Numbered from the stretch's first letter, positions 44,619 through 58,300 are shown. The stretch is DNA of 64,000 nucleotides from Mermis nigrescens (GCA_036768485.1 JAVLUZ010000150.1:1626164-1690163); one strand, 5' to 3'. Translations and numbers: made by a program. Notes: generated by a model not told the origin, from the sequence alone.

Positions 44619-46365
44619 ACCCTGACTGAAGAGTAAGTTAAGCACGTACTGTCCGGCGATTTTCGTCTGACGAACGCTTTCTGCGTCCCTTTTTAAGGCC
44701 AGAAGCAATTTTTATATATTTTATATTTTTTATTTCTTATTTTTTCACATTTTTCAGTGTTGAAAAGCAATATAATGTAGTTGATGTAAACTAAAAAAGC
44801 TTGCAACATGCGATATCATTGCAAAAAAATCGTTTAGTTTAAAAGGCTATCTGACCATTTTAGTCTCGTTTGAATCAAACAAAAAATCGTAATGCTAAAT
44901 TTACTGATTTGGATATCCGAGATTCCACTCCCCTCTGCCTTGCGCATCTTTGAGTCGGCGTAGAAGAAAGAGTACCTACCTATAAAGTCCGAAAAATTAG
45001 TCAATTTTACGGGTGAATTTGACGATATTGCGATCACCGTAAGATCGTGTATGATGCGAGAGCAAATCAACCAGTGCGCTACGTACATGGTGATTTTAAA
45101 AATGCAAAAAAAGTTTGCAACTTCAACGAAGAGTAACATAGGCCAACTTACAGTTAACAATAATCAATTCTAGGAAGCCGGCTTCCAGTAACCGCTGAAG
45201 CATTCGTCTTCGTCGCGACCGACTTTATAAGAAATTTATATCTTAGATATACTTCTTACCAAAAAATTAGCAAGCTCTCATAAATTAAAATTGACTAACG
45301 CTGAAATTTAAGTTCACAAATTTAAATATTCTAAATAAAATTTATGAATTTCAATTTCCCGAGTAATTCATTTGCCGGAAATGTTACACGCGACTTAAGA
45401 AATTCGTATTGAAAATATCCCGTCCATCATTTCGATTATATTAAAAAACATAGAAAAAGCCTAGCCTCGATCCGCCACGAACGTGATAAACACGTACATA
45501 TTTGGAATACGTTAGTCTATTGCATTCCAAACGGCCCATTTTCGCTCTACGGCTTATTACTGTAGGAGAGTATATTACGGTTACGTTGTTGCGGCAGTCT
45601 GTCATATTAAAGCAGCCGGCTGTCACGAGAGCGTAAGTGATGTTGCCATTTGAGCAGTGAAAATCTATTACGTAATAAGACTTAGCGAAAAACGGGCCGT
45701 TTTAAATGGAACAGACTATAGTTCGTTATTCACATACGTATAGTATGTGTCACACCGCAGTCTACTCACTTTCTAAGTATATCGAGCATATTGCCAGGCA
45801 GCATTACGCTATTGCGCCTAATTTCGCTCAGCCATAGATCCAATTCCAGATTCGAATGAGCGAAATGACACTTTTGAAAATTCGGACAAAACCTGGGCGC
45901 ATGAGCGCACAATTGACAAGGACCGCCGCCGAGATTCTTTAAATGAGTAAATCTACAGTTTTAACGCTTCACAGTAAACATAAGAAGCACAAACATAAAT
46001 TTATAAATAACAGCTGAAAATTCAAATATATAAGGCTACATTCCGATTTGACGGGTCATAACTCCAGCTGAGGTTAACATGAAACTTTCGGACTGGCTGC
46101 ATTAGCTAGATGAAAGTCTCTTCTTTCAAAACGTGTTAAAAGATTCAGCACAGATGTCAACGTCTCGGGCGGTACGGTAATTTGTTTACACCCTACTTTA
46201 TTATTGTTCAACGCGAATGACATAAATGGTCCTGCCAATAGTTTGCACCCTCTTTTGACAATATCCAAAAATTTTGCACTCAGTAGGACGCGTATCTGTT
46301 CTGATGGTTAAAAAATGTGCAGTAATGTCATACCAGTCAAAAAATCTAGGGTTGATGGTTATACT

Positions 46366-47433
46366 TAGTGGCGGATCTAGGATTTTCCTAAGGGGAGGGG
46401 GCGGTGTCCCAACTTTTCCAAAAACAATCAAACATAGATCCAAAAATTTACCCTTAACCCGCGAAATAGCGTTTTTTCGGTTTTACATCGCATACTTTTA
46501 CATAAAATCACTTTTGACGCAATATTTTTTAAAAAATTTCAAAATTTTAGACAATTTTGTGCGAAAAAAATCATAAAATTTCTTTAAGGTTAACTAATCT
46601 CTGGCGCTAAGTGCCAGAAAATTTGTGAAATTAAGGCGGATAGACGTCTAGAAGCATAATTTACTGCTTGATTTCCTGTATTTATAGCATTTGATGCGAA
46701 ACATCGAAAGTTTTAATTTAAAATAAGAATAAAACCATGCAAAAATAGCTGTTGCTGCTGTTAAAATTGTTTTGAAAGTCACATGAAAAGAAAATGGATT
46801 CCTTCCAGGCAGTGTTTATTTTGTACGAGGTGCGTTTGTACATGTACAAAGATGGTCCCTGAATGTCTTTGTACATTTTGTACACACAAACTTTTTGGTT
46901 TTATGGGATAGAAAAGTAGCGACTTTAGTGTGGTAAAAACAGAGTTGTTCGACCTTTGGTACCGTATTTTGGCTAATTCCTGGTTTTATGACGGCAAAAA
47001 TCATTAAAAATTGTCATTAAAACGGCGCGAAGCACCGAAAAATTTGACAGGTTTCCATTTCGAAATGCGAGTTTCTGGTATTATAAAGATATCTGGGACA
47101 CGCAATTACTCATTTCGGCGTAAAGCTCCGAAAATTTTCCGCTAATTTCAGAACCTCTTTTGCAGTTTTTGTCTTTCCTAAAATCTTTGTACACGTACTA
47201 AAGACGGTCCCAAAAAGTCTTTGTACATAGAGAAAAATCTTGGCCGAACACAAAAAACCGTGCTTTCAGGTCACCAAGAAGGTAGATAAATGTGATACGC
47301 GCCGGAAACATTTGAGAAATTATGGTCACTGACGGACAAAAATCATTGCAAATTGCATATCCATTGTTTATCTCGCCAAAATTTTTGGCCAATCGGGGGG
47401 GGGTGCCCCCCGCTCCGCTTAAATCCGCCGCTG
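46366..47433. mobile_element. hAT-type MITE, CAGKGGCGGAT family (1068 bp), carrying a nested MITE
   Basis: Ends TAGTGGCGGATCTAGG and TTAAATCCGCCGCTG; exact 8-bp duplication GTTATACT (46358-46365, 47434-47441). Split by 46810-47262. Confidence 0.92.
46810..47262. mobile_element. hAT-type MITE, CAGTGTTTTTTTGTAC family (453 bp), nested
   Basis: Ends CAGTGTTTATTTTGTAC and CACAAAAAACCGTG; flanks CTTCCAGG and CTTTCAGG agree at 7 of 8. Confidence 0.87.
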
Positions 47434-47453
47434 GTTATACTAGACGTTTCCCT

Positions 47454-47626
47454 TCGTGATCGATTTCAACGCATATGTACGTACCAAAGAGTTACTAGCG
47501 GCGTGCCATAAAACAGCCCTTTAAGTCCTACTCTGTTTTTGATATATGTTAACGATGTATTTGATTATGCCGCGAATATTAGTATATTCTACGTGTTCGC
47601 GGACGATATTATAAATTTTAGACGTT
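47454..47626 (+). pseudogene. Non-LTR reverse transcriptase fragment
   Basis: In one plus frame the sequence reads DRFQRICTYQRVTSGVP, TAA, NSPLSPTLFLIYVNDVFDY...FYVFADDIINFR. These are the adjacent reverse transcriptase motifs SGVPQGS.L.PLLF..YIND and the catalytic FADD (at about 47600). One stop replaces the Gln of the PQG motif. It lies in an intron of the ZC3H7-like gene, antisense to it, immediately right of the 46366-47433 MITE. It is too short to place in a clade. Confidence 0.85.
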
Positions 47627-47749
47627 CATGAGACAACGTTTCTCTGTAATTTCGCTTAGACGATATTTCACACGGGTCTAAATTTTTCAATAATTCCAAC
47701 TTCTAAAACATGTGATTTTCATCTAAAAACTGATGCCAAAATAAACTAC

Positions 47750-47993
47750 GTAAAACGTAAGCGAACGGCGCAAAATGGCAATGAAAACAGTAAATAGACC
47801 TGTCGGGAGCGAACGCGTTCCCAGTGACAATGTTCGGCTTGTTTGCTCCTGTCGCGGCACAAAACCAAGTCCATTGGACACCGGTGGGGTGGAAATTTGA
47901 CCCTTTTCGAAATGGGGTCGTGGCACGCATTACACGCCAAGCAAAATTCGTACGAAATGACCAAAGGAAGCATTTTGTATAAATTTAGCACCG
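47750..47993 (-). CDS. ZC3H7: ZC3H7-like gene, exon with CxxC zinc-binding segment
   Basis: Acceptor TTCGATTTAAG, 244 nt, donor TTTTAC|GTAGTT. It takes two bases to complete the codon begun at 54240 and passes two bases to the 42498 exon. It encodes VLNLYKMLPLVISYEFCLAC, NACHDPISKRVKFPPHRCPM, then CRDRSKQAEHCHWERVRSRQ. In ZC3H7A/B the corresponding segment is L...L......FLCEICFDS.P followed by spaced Cys and His. Here the CLAC/CNAC pairs and the HCH cluster supply the ligands. The similarity is moderate; phase on both sides supports it. Confidence 0.7.
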
Positions 47994-48662
47994 CTTAAAT
48001 CGAAAGAATATTCAACGATAATCGTAAACGAATAATTTAGCGAAACGGCGTATAATGAAATAGGCGAGAAACGCGCCAACGAATTTTTCCAATTAAAAAT
48101 TTTCGAAATTAGTCGCAAGAATAAAACAATTTCGGTTAATTGCGGTAATACGACGAAAGGTCAAATAAGCCGTTTTTTTCGATATCCGGCGCTTTGGCAA
48201 TTCAGCTATGCGAATTTAAGGGGAAGAGGGAACGATTAACGGCTCTTTCGCGCGAATTTCTTATAAATTACCGTAATTTTTATGATAGAGAAACGATTGA
48301 AATTTTCGAATTGAAGGCCTTGAAAATTTTTGATCGAATGACTGTTTTGTATCGAGTTAAGTTGCAATTCCGTGAGTTTATTTATTAGAATTGTACCTTG
48401 AACAGATTTTTGATCGACTACTTTGGCGGGAAAGCAAGGTTGATCGGACCGGGAAGATGATCTCGAACCCACGCCGCGAACTTCATCCCATTTCGCAACG
48501 GACGAAAAAACAGAATCTGAATACAAAAAAGGTTCAAGCGCTTAAAAAAACTAGAACGGACCATTTTCTAGCAACTTTAAATTTTCTGACGAATTACAAA
48601 ACCGCGTAATTAGTCGAATAATAAGATCTGCATCGAGGACCACATTTAGCCACATACGTACG

Positions 48663-48856
48663 CAGGGGCGGATTTAGAGGGTGGGCGGGGGGGGGGGGCG
48701 GGCACCCCCATTGGCCCAAAATAGTGCGCCGAATTAAGCATTTTTGAACGATTTTTAGCGATTTTCGGGTTTAAACGGCTAATTTTTCCGCCCAAGTCAG
48801 GGTTCCGCCCCCTTCAGGGATACCGCCCCCTTAGAAAAATCCAAGAACCGCCACTG
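48663..48856. mobile_element. hAT-type MITE, CAGKGGCGGAT family (194 bp)
   Basis: Ends CAGGGGCGGATTTAGAGGG and AGAACCGCCACTG; flanks TACGTACG and TACGTATG agree at 7 of 8. Confidence 0.87.
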
Positions 48857-48864
48857 TACGTATG

Positions 48865-49899
48865 TATATGCTCTTTCGGTGATTTTTTTACCAAGCGCAC
48901 TAAATCCAAACGCGTTACACGTATAAAGAATACAAAAGACAATGTGAGCGACCAATTAAAACATGGAAAGGGATATCTATCGTACGCGCACGCGGTCAAA
49001 ATTTATCGGGAGGGGGTAAACCGACTTTTCTTGGAGAGGGATAAATGAATAATTTTTTACCTAATTGATGTAAAATTTTGATAATTAATTCGCCGTTTTA
49101 TGGTTAAATTTGTGCGAAAACGAATAACAATAATGGCGATGGGATGATCCGTAACATCAAATAAATACGAAATATTATGTTGGAAAAGTATCCGAATGAA
49201 TGAATTTAACATTCCGCCGCTAAAAATATAAGTATTTGTACCTAAAATTATACCGTAAAACGTCGTTTGACGCTTTTACGCGGTTCGAGAGATATGTTCA
49301 GTCCCAGAACGGCTTGAGGGGGCGCGAGTATGCCTTTTCAAAGTTGCGACGGGGTGATCCGACACTCGTACACCCTCCTCACGGCGCGTACGCGATATCT
49401 ACGTATAAATAACCAAGGCGGACAACGAAGCAATAAGAACAATTTTAAAAGAAAGAGTCCGATCAATATATGCTCTTAAACCAAACGGAAAAAGATTTAA
49501 AAGAGTTGTCAACTTTAAAAGTAAATGAAAAAATAACCGTTTCGCGTGGAGCATGAAACGGTCGATCGATTATCGTCGACGTTCGAGTCGTTTTCGGCCA
49601 ACGGCGAAACGCTACCCTCAAAACTCGGCCGCGGAGAATTTGGCCCTTAACGCAAATAAATATCGAAAATGTTTTGGAGAAAGATTATGAAAACTAGGAA
49701 AGATCAAAATGTGGCACTCGAATGAACCGGCGTGACCGACGCGTTAAAATTATAAGAAAAATAAATTTCATAAAACGAGATTACGAATCGCTTCGGCTAA
49801 AGGGAGAGTAAAGCCGGGAAAATACTATTTGGCCAGTAACCTACGAATTGAATTTTTGACTGAATAAACGCGCACGACTACGACTGCGCGTCTCAAAAC
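48865..49899. other. Intron of ZC3H7-like gene, no gene or element recognised
   Basis: CpG-containing AT-rich sequence; no frames with recognisable similarity. Confidence 0.5.
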
Positions 49900-50493
49900 C
49901 ACTGAAGCACTTTAGGGGGGGCGCCTTTATTGCCCAAATATAGAGAGCGAGATAAAGAATGGATATGTAATACGCAATAATTTTTGGTTGTCGGTGATAT
50001 AATTGTCTCAAATTTTTTGGGCGCTTAGCGCCGGGTAATATCTATTAATGACATTTCGTGATTTATTTTCTCGGGGATCGGGAAACCGTTTTTGCTAATG
50101 GAATAAGTTTCAAAACAATTTTAAGCTATTTCGGCATAGATTTCGTCTATTTTCGAGAATAACTTTTGAAAATTTTCAACGTTCCGCGTCGCAATGCAAA
50201 ATCAAAATCGAGCAGTAAATCGAGCTTTTAAACGTCCTTCCGCCCAATTTTCTCAAATCTCCCACGCTGAATTCAAAGAAAGTTAATTATTTTTGCGCAC
50301 AAATAAGTCCAAAATTTTAAAATTTTCCGAAAAAATGTCGCGTCAATAGTGAACGTTAATAATAGTAGACAATGTAAAACAACGAAAAACGCTATTTCGC
50401 GCGTGAAAGACGAATTTTTGAATCTATTGTTCGACCGCTTATCCGAAAAGTTTGGGTACCGCCGCCTTAAGAAAATCATAGATCGCACCGCTG
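49900..50493. mobile_element. hAT-type MITE, CAGKGGCGGAT family (594 bp)
   Basis: Inverted relative to 46366; right end AGATCGCACCGCTG, left end CACTGAAGCACTTTAGG; flanks CTCAAAAC and CTTAAAAC agree at 7 of 8. Confidence 0.83.
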
Positions 50494-50839
50494 CTTAAAA
50501 CATCATGTACGTCATTTATACGAGTAGGATAGGCTAGAGCATTCGATGATTTGATTCAAAAAAGAATCTAATCAATTGCGAGAGACGCAGGCATGAGCTA
50601 CTCCTGATCGAGAGGTTCTCTTGAAACAAAGTATCATACGAGTATGTAGCGGCGTTTTAGAAATCAGCTGCTCTCCGGAGCAACAATGAATAAAATCATT
50701 AAAGCGGGAGAAGAAAGGGTAAGGTACTTGAGATTCATAGGAACTTGATTTTCTCTCGCATATAAGTTAAAACAATCTACAAACAGTGAATCAAGGACAC
50801 GAAAATACTTATGCATTACAAAATATCCTTTATCTAAAG

Positions 50840-51430
50840 CAGGCGCGGATTTAGGGGGCGGCGGGCCGCGGGGCGGCCGCCACTCCCATTGGCGATGAAT
50901 ATTTGGCGAGATAAAGATTGGATATGCATTTGCAATGATTTTTGACCGTCAGTGACCATAATTTCTCGATTTTTCCGGCGCTACGCGCCGGATGATATCT
51001 ATTAATGACATTCTTAAACTTTCTTTGGTGACCTGGAAGCAATTTTCTGTTCTATTTTTGCATAATTCTCTTCTATTTTCAATTGATAAATTTCGATGTT
51101 TCGCATCAAATGCTATAAAAACAAGAAATCAAACAGTAAATCATGCTTCTAGACGTCTATCCGCCTTAATTTCACAAATTTTCGGCGCTACGCGCCAGAT
51201 TTCTGTAAAAGTCAGAGCAAATTTAATGATTTTTTTCGCACAAAACTTTCGAAAATTTCTAAATTTTCTGAAAAAATATTGCGTCAAAAGTGATTTTATG
51301 CAAAAGTATGCAATGTAAAACACCGAAAAACGTTATTTCGCGCTTTAAGGGCAAATTTTCTGACCTATTTTTGACTGTTTTTGGAAAAGTTGGGATACCG
51401 CCAGCTAGGAAAATCCTAGATCCACCACTG
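50840..51430. mobile_element. hAT-type MITE, CAGKGGCGGAT family (591 bp)
   Basis: Ends CAGGCGCGGATTTAGGG and AGATCCACCACTG; flanks ATCTAAAG and ACCCAAAG agree at 6 of 8. Confidence 0.82.
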
Positions 51431-51560
51431 ACCCAAAGTAGGCCGTCCTTCCATCTCTCACACGGGCATGGGGAGCGTGTGAGAGGGGTTTACTCCCCTT
51501 GAGCTTGGAAAAAACTGAAAGCTATATAGCCCTTTTAGCCGAAAAAGCATTGCTTAAATA

Positions 51561-52186
51561 CGTGGTGGATCTAGGATTTTCCTGAGGGTGGGAGGGGGTG
51601 GCGGTATCTCTACTTTTCCGAACACAGTCAAAAAAAGGTCAAAAAATTTGCCCTTATCGCGCAAAATAGCGTTTTTTCGGTGTTTTACATTGTATACTTT
51701 CACACAAAGTCACTTTTGACGCAATATTTTTTTCTCAAAATTTTAACATTTTCGACAATTTTGTGCGAAATCATTAAATTTCTATTGAGTTCAGGAAAAT
51801 CTGGCGCGAAGCGCCGGAAAATTTGTGAAATTCAGGCGGATAGACCTCTAGTAGCAGGATTCACTGCTTGATTTCTTGCATTTATACCATTTGATGCGAA
51901 ACATCGAAGTTTTTTATTGAGAATAGAAGAAAACTATGCAAAAATAGCTTTTTGTGCTGTTAAAATTGCTTTGAAACTACATCAACAGAAAATGACTTCC
52001 CAGTCGCCAGGAAAGTAAATAAATATCATAAATAGGTATCATTCGGCGCGTAGCGCCGGAAAAATTTGAGAAATTATGGTCACTGACGGTCAAAAATCAT
52101 TGCAAATTGCATATTCATTCTTATCTCGCCAAATATTTTTGGCCAATGGGAGGCGGCCGCCCCCCCCGCCCTTAAATCCGCCCCTG
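51561..52186. mobile_element. hAT-type MITE, CAGKGGCGGAT family (626 bp)
   Basis: Opposite orientation to its neighbour at 50840; ends CGTGGTGGATCTAGG and TTAAATCCGCCCCTG; flanks CTTAAATA and CTTATATA agree at 7 of 8. Confidence 0.85.
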
Positions 52187-52537
52187 CTTATATAGCTTAT
52201 TTGGATCCAGAAAACTAGTTATATAATTTTTTAGGACTCAGAAACGTATCGTGTGAGTTCAGGAAATGCTAACAGTTGTTTTTCTAAATTGCAAAAAGAA
52301 TTGTAGCTATTTTCCTGACTTAGAAAAGGGCTAAATAGCTTTTACAGGGTCGAAAAAGGCTGTATAGCCATGGCTGTAGTTTCAAGAAGCTTTTTATTTG
52401 CCACAAATGCTTGAAAGAGATGGCTTTGAAGCGACCTCATCATTTTTTCGCAGCGGAATCGTTTTGGTACAGAGCATACAAGTTTCTGATTTTCACCCCT
52501 CTTTGAAAGTTTGACCATGCGCACCTATGCATGCACG

Positions 52538-52936
52538 CAGGCCCGTATCCAGGATCCGGCGAAGATGAGTGAGGGGGAGCGGACCCAACATAAATTAGTC
52601 TATATCTCGGAAAATTCGCCAAGATACCTCGCAAAAACCGCATTTTTCGACGTTTTAGACATACATACTGTATCCATTAGAATCATAAAATTCGAACTTT
52701 CTCGGAAAAGAATTTGTTACTCAAAAGGTTATAAAAAGTGTCATTTTTTGTCGCGCTTGAGCCAAAATTATATGGAAATTACATCATATTTGCTGCGAAG
52801 CGTCGAAAATTTGAAGATTTGACGACAAGACATACGATTCTTCATCTTTACCGCGTATCACCTTACCCACCGAGAATTTTCTTTCAGCCGAGGGGGAAGC
52901 GCGCTACCGCTTCCGCTCCCTCAAAATACGGCTCCG
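52538..52936. mobile_element. MITE, CAGGCCCGTATCCAG family (399 bp)
   Basis: Left end CAGGCCCGTATCCAGG, right end AAAATACGGCTCCG; flanks CATGCACG and CACGCATG agree at 6 of 8. Related to 18549-19238. Confidence 0.65.
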
Positions 52937-52944
52937 CACGCATG

Positions 52945-54239
52945 TTCGTGTAACGGCTCAGATTATTGGAGGGGATCCCTCACTATTTAGCTCTTTCTAG
53001 GGGAGACAATTGACGTCCAATGTTTGGTCATACGTACGTGGCAAAAAACTATGGTCAAAAACTCAAGTTTTCGCAAAAAAGGAGGGTCAAGCATTTTGTG
53101 ATTTCAGGTGTAGGGGATAACCTAGTTCGATTTGAGGAACCTACCCCGATAAATCTACCATGCCCAATCCGCATAACATGACCCTCTAATCCCCATCCTA
53201 AATGTTGAAGTGTTATTTTAACGTTAGATATACGAGTGTGATTATTAAAATCAAAATTCCAATTAGCCATTTTATTCGAATGTATTTCATCAATTTAGAA
53301 CCCGTACTCAGTAGGACTAAAAATCAGGATTATTAATTAACTCAAAATCCCTCCAAATCCGGTAACGCCGCGCAATGTTAAACAATTGGCCAGATCCCAG
53401 AGAATAAGACGGAATTAGCGCCCAAATCTGATAAAAAATCAATGTTTTCTAAAAGCATTCGAAATCTTTGCCCCTAATAGCCGGTTATGATAACTGGCGT
53501 TTAATTTGACGTTTTAAGATTTACGAACGCTTAGGATCAGGTTATGCCAGCAAGGCTTTAAATTGCAGCCTTTTCCACCTAAGTTATTGACCCTAAATCA
53601 ACACGCGCAGAGACAGCGGCGACCGAATTTGTTCTTTTGGCCTTCGATGGGTTACTTACTACGCAGAAAAAGTCGACTTTTCGGGAAAAACTGCATTCAA
53701 TGCGTTTTCTCAAATTTCAAAGATTGTTCAAGGCAACTGGGCGAGCCATTGAGCCACCGCCTTCTTACGCCGCGACCGTTAAGAGATAAAATCAAATCGA
53801 CTACGTTTTAATAATCGGTCATCGGCCATAAAAAATTGTAAAATAAAAAAACAATCGAAAAATTTTAGCCTACGATGTAAAAATTTTTGACTAAAAACTA
53901 CGCAAAGGTATGAAATTGGCTTCGAATGAATTTTTGAGAAAAATTTTTAGAAGTAAAATGTTGAGTTTTTCGAATGATGGCAAAATGGGTTGGCGAACTT
54001 TCCGTCGCCGTACCATCTTTCGAATGGTCGGCGAAAATTGGTCGAAAAACGAGTCCGCGTAAAAATATTTCTCGACGCCCGCGTTCGCTCGCCCGAGGGC
54101 GCGCGGGAGCCGCGGCTAGAAGCCGCGAAAACGTAGAAACGATAAAAAATAAGCAAATAAGGAGAAGAGAAATCGTAAAAATTAACAAAGTTCTTAAAAA
54201 ATTGGAGGAATTGTAAGACGCGCAAGAACCAAAATTTAC
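52945..54239. other. Intron of ZC3H7-like gene, nothing delimited
   Basis: No TIR pairs found. A short AG|...|GTAAGT interval at about 53659-53690 could be a tiny exon, but it breaks the phase that joins 54240 to 47993, so I do not include it. Confidence 0.45.
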
Positions 54240-54302
54240 CTCGAGCAGCGGATGCCGCTAACCGCTCATCGCGCCGATCGTTGGCTTCGACGAACACGTT
54301 TT
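54240..54302 (-). CDS. ZC3H7: ZC3H7-like gene, 63-nt exon following the first CCCH finger
   Basis: Acceptor CTTATTTAG, donor CGAG|GTAAAT. The two leading bases complete GAA with the single base left at 58756, giving ...HNYE|ENVFVEANDRRDERLAAS. In ZC3H7A/B the first finger is followed by the same kind of sequence, (Q)EEIDVWTEERKG. The exon ends with one base, matching the two-base start at 47993. Confidence 0.7.
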
Positions 54303-55348
54303 CTAAATAAGAACGGACGTAGAATTAAAAAAAACGAAATTGACGTAAAATGTATATTTTTTAATCGTTTCCAGAAAAAATAATTATATCCGCTCGATAA
54401 AAATTTAAGTGAAAGCTATAAATATCGGTGTCGATGTTTGAATACGCTTAAGCGATTTACTTTTGAGGCCTTCGGCGAACGAATCAAACGAGCGCACCGC
54501 GGAGCACGATAGCAACATGTTCCAAATCGTTTGTTCTGAACAAGATATACGCGAATCGTTAAACGTTCAGCGTATTAAGATTACGATCTATCGGACAAAA
54601 TTTCGCGTTCGCGTAATGTTTGGGTTTTTGCACGCATTTTAATTTTACTAATTTCATTTGAAGCGAATACTTAAACAAACGTAGATTACGAGTATGTTGA
54701 AAATGATCCAACCGATCCAAGTTATACCGAATATATATGACTTCGAGGCCAATTAATCAAAAATTTAAGATTGTCTTAAAACGGTCGATTATCGGCGTTA
54801 TAGGTTTTCCGCTCTTTTTAGACTTTGGAATAATCGACCTTAGTTGGGTGACTTTAAGACGAAAAAGTAAAATGTGAAGATAAAATAGTAAACCTCGCGT
54901 TTATTGGGTTTCGAACACGTAAATGAATGTGATATTACGTACGTCCGCTTTCGAACGCCGCTACGTACAAAGTTCAAGAGATGAGATTGACGAGGCGTTC
55001 GGCGAGAACACATTTTTTTAAAACTTTGGCGAGCGGAAAATTAAAAAGAGGCGGACGCCCGAGTTCGATCAATGGTCGGACAAAAACAATAAATAATACT
55101 TCGCATTCGTACCGTACGTTAGCTCGCATTAAGTTCTCGAGAAAAACTTCGAAAACGCTAACGCGGCGATCGCGCCGCGAAAACTTTATCTCGAAATACT
55201 CGAATCCGAAATAAATAATCTTATTTGGAAGAAAAGCGTCGTTCGGTCCCTCCGGCTATTAATTTTTGTTATTAATCGAGAATGGAAAACGGCAGATAGC
55301 CGGTTACGTCCCCGCCGTAAATTTTACCCCTATTAAACCGAGTTGAAA
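54303..55348. other. Intron of ZC3H7-like gene, nothing recognised
   Basis: Notably CpG-rich compared with other introns (54.9-55.3 kb), without long meaningful frames. Confidence 0.5.
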
Positions 55349-58300
55349 TCATAGGTAGCGCGTTAGCGGGTACCTATAATATACTTGGGTACCCCAACAT
55401 CACGTCCCCCCTCACAGCTATAACGGCCCACATCTGAGAGGTGCGGTTTTTTTAAAAGGTAGATAATAAAAAAACTTAGGACCCCCATTTTTCTTGTTTA
55501 CACTCAATACCGAGCGCGTCGTGAGTGTGCAAAATTTACACCAAAAATTCAAATGATTTGCGGAGGGCCAAATTTAAAAATGTTTTCCTTGATTAGTAGG
55601 TTACTAATCTGGTCTTAAAATTTCTTTACACTCAGTAGTTGTTGCACAAGAGTGTAAATTCGACGGCTTTTTACTGTTTTCATGTGCACGAGCATATCTA
55701 GTTCAGTTTTACATTCTATGCAGTCTGATTGATTTTAAAAGGTAGACGGTTATAAAATCTAGGGGCTTTTTTATTTTTTTGAAACAATATTTTTTAAATT
55801 TAGAGGCGGTTTATTGTAAACAGTCTGGGACAAAAAAATATTTTCTCCATGCCATATTCTCCACTTAGTAGGCAGAACGTGGTAACTACCTGTAAAATGT
55901 GCCTCGTACTGGGCACAACACGTCAAAATTTATTTTGTTTCTTTACAATCAATATTGCGTTATTAGTGCAGGTGTAAACTTTACACTGAAAAATTTTTTT
56001 CTGCCTAGAGCGTCGTGGATGATGAATTTTTAAAAAATGTTCTCCGTAAGGTCAAAATAACGAATCTGACCTTTAAACTGTTCTACAGCCACTGTTTGTT
56101 GAGGTATGAAGAGGTGAACTTTGATTTATATATCTATTTTCTAATGCCGATAGATAATTCCGTATTGCATATTGTTTGATCAGATTTTTCTTACTTGAGA
56201 GGTTTTTGACACGTCTTTAATGAATAATTATTTTTATTATCATAAATGCACTATTCTTAAACTCCAGTAGAATGATGAATATTTTTTAATAATTGACTAA
56301 GTATTAAAATTCGCCGATTTGTCGAGTTGGTGCAAAACCATGCACTTTCGACTTGTTTATGTCAGCCAACAACTCCGCTTATGAGATTAAAAGAATTTTT
56401 CAGACAGAAATGTTTTATGGAGTATGTTAACCAGCAAACTATTCTACAATCAATACGCAATTAGTATCAGGGATTTAAACTTTACACTCTAGTGGATGAG
56501 TAAAAAAAAGATTTTGTCCGAGATTTCTCTGCCAACTTTTTCGATTATGAGTTGGGATGTATTCAATAAAATAGAAATAAAATAACTTTTAAGGGCTACA
56601 GGTCGAAGCAAGCAGCGTTCAAAAAAACGTAATATTGAGTTGTTCATGGGGGTGTAAAGTTCGAAATCTGAGGTGTAAGATGGGCGGAAAAACAGGTTTT
56701 TTCGTATCTTAATTGGTATATCATATCAAAGATTTTGCGGAACATAAGTTTCGCACATTCAAACGTACTACAATCAAAGGGCTACAAACTGGCCCAAACC
56801 AAATTTATTTACATTCAATGGGGCGTTAGGTTCAGATTTTTAAAGTTTAAAATGTGGTGGACCGTGGAAAATACGTGTTTGTCCATTTTTTGTTGGCCAC
56901 TTTCTCTTTTCAGAAGTCGGGCGAGGTCGAATACGATAAAAATAAAGTACTTTCTAAGGGGAACGCGTCACAGCGAATTGCGTTTGTTTACATCAACATT
57001 TAGCTTTTTCGGGAGGTGTAAATTCAAAAAATGGGGGAGTTGACCGTGTTTCTGTCCTGCTTTTCTGCCAAGTTCTGGCTTATGAGTCTGGACATATTCT
57101 CAAGTCTAAAAATTAACCAAAAACCAATGTGATACGCCAGTTTGTTTGCACTCAACAGTGGTTTAAAGTGGTTTACATCCGATATTTATTTGTCCTCGGT
57201 CCATTGTGGAGAATTATTCTTTTCATAAATGTTGATCGTAATATCACAGTAATATCAGAATTACGAATCCGACTGAAATTTTCTTTACACTCCGTGGTTG
57301 TGTAAAGTTTACACTGCATCTTAACTGCATCTTAACTTCTAGAGCCTTGTGAAAGCTTAATTTTTTTTCAAAATGTTCTACGTAAAATCAGAATAGGGAA
57401 TCTGACTGTTACTTTTCTATACACCTAGTAGTTGTGTAAAGTTTGCACTATTCATTTGTTGTCAACATGTAGTTTATACTACAAATTTATTTTACTTCCA
57501 AATCTGAGCGTTAGTGTTCCTAACACTAGATATTTGCATGAAGTTTTTGCTGAAAACTTTCATCTGTTTAAATAATGTAAGGTTGTCTTGTTTAAAAAGG
57601 ATAATGCTGATGTTGAGAACAGTATTGTTTTCCGCGTTCTTGGACTGCTGTATTATTGTGGTATGTTACTGTAAATGTTTTTTACTGACTGATGTACTGA
57701 AATCATGCTAATTAAAAAGAAGGGTACTAGCAAAGAAAAATGCTCCGATGGAACAAAAAAGATGAATATATTTGGAATTGTGGATTATTAAGGATGTAAA
57801 AGGAGGGACTAGGAAAAATCTACCTGCGAAAAATCACACTTTCTCTAAGCAACGCAAAAAATCGAAGTATATTCTGCGGCCAACAGATTAAAATAAATCT
57901 TTAACCATAAAAATGATTGAAAAAGCAGCACGTTAGCCATGCAGTAGCTATGGAAATGATTTGAGTAAACTAACAGTCTTTCTAGCCAATTGAATGAAAT
58001 AGCAAACATCGATGCATCCAAGACAACTGAAGAAATTATTGGTTTAAAACAGTAGGAAACGCGTAAGTTGACTTAAAACAGGCTAAATGTAAGTACAGTA
58101 GCATTCCCGTGACGATTGTGTGCACTAATTAATCAGCCCCTGCTTTGCTTGCTATAATTTTCATAATAAAATAAAACAACTTTAAATACAATACCACTTA
58201 GTCTTCTATCAATCAATATACGAAGCAAGTCAGCGTTGCTACTTGCCAGCAATTTTAAAAAAAGTAAACATTATAGATTTCGTTTATACACTCTTACCTG

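Noticed and set aside
44834..45160. Minus-strand 108-codon frame in a ZC3H7-like intron as an extra exon
   Set aside because: No clear acceptor/donor in the needed phases was found and no similarity recognised; the flanking exons already join in phase without it.
53659..53690. Tiny exon with CAG acceptor and GTAAGT donor in the ZC3H7-like gene
   Set aside because: It would break the phase agreement between the 54240 and 47993 exons and has no recognisable protein similarity.
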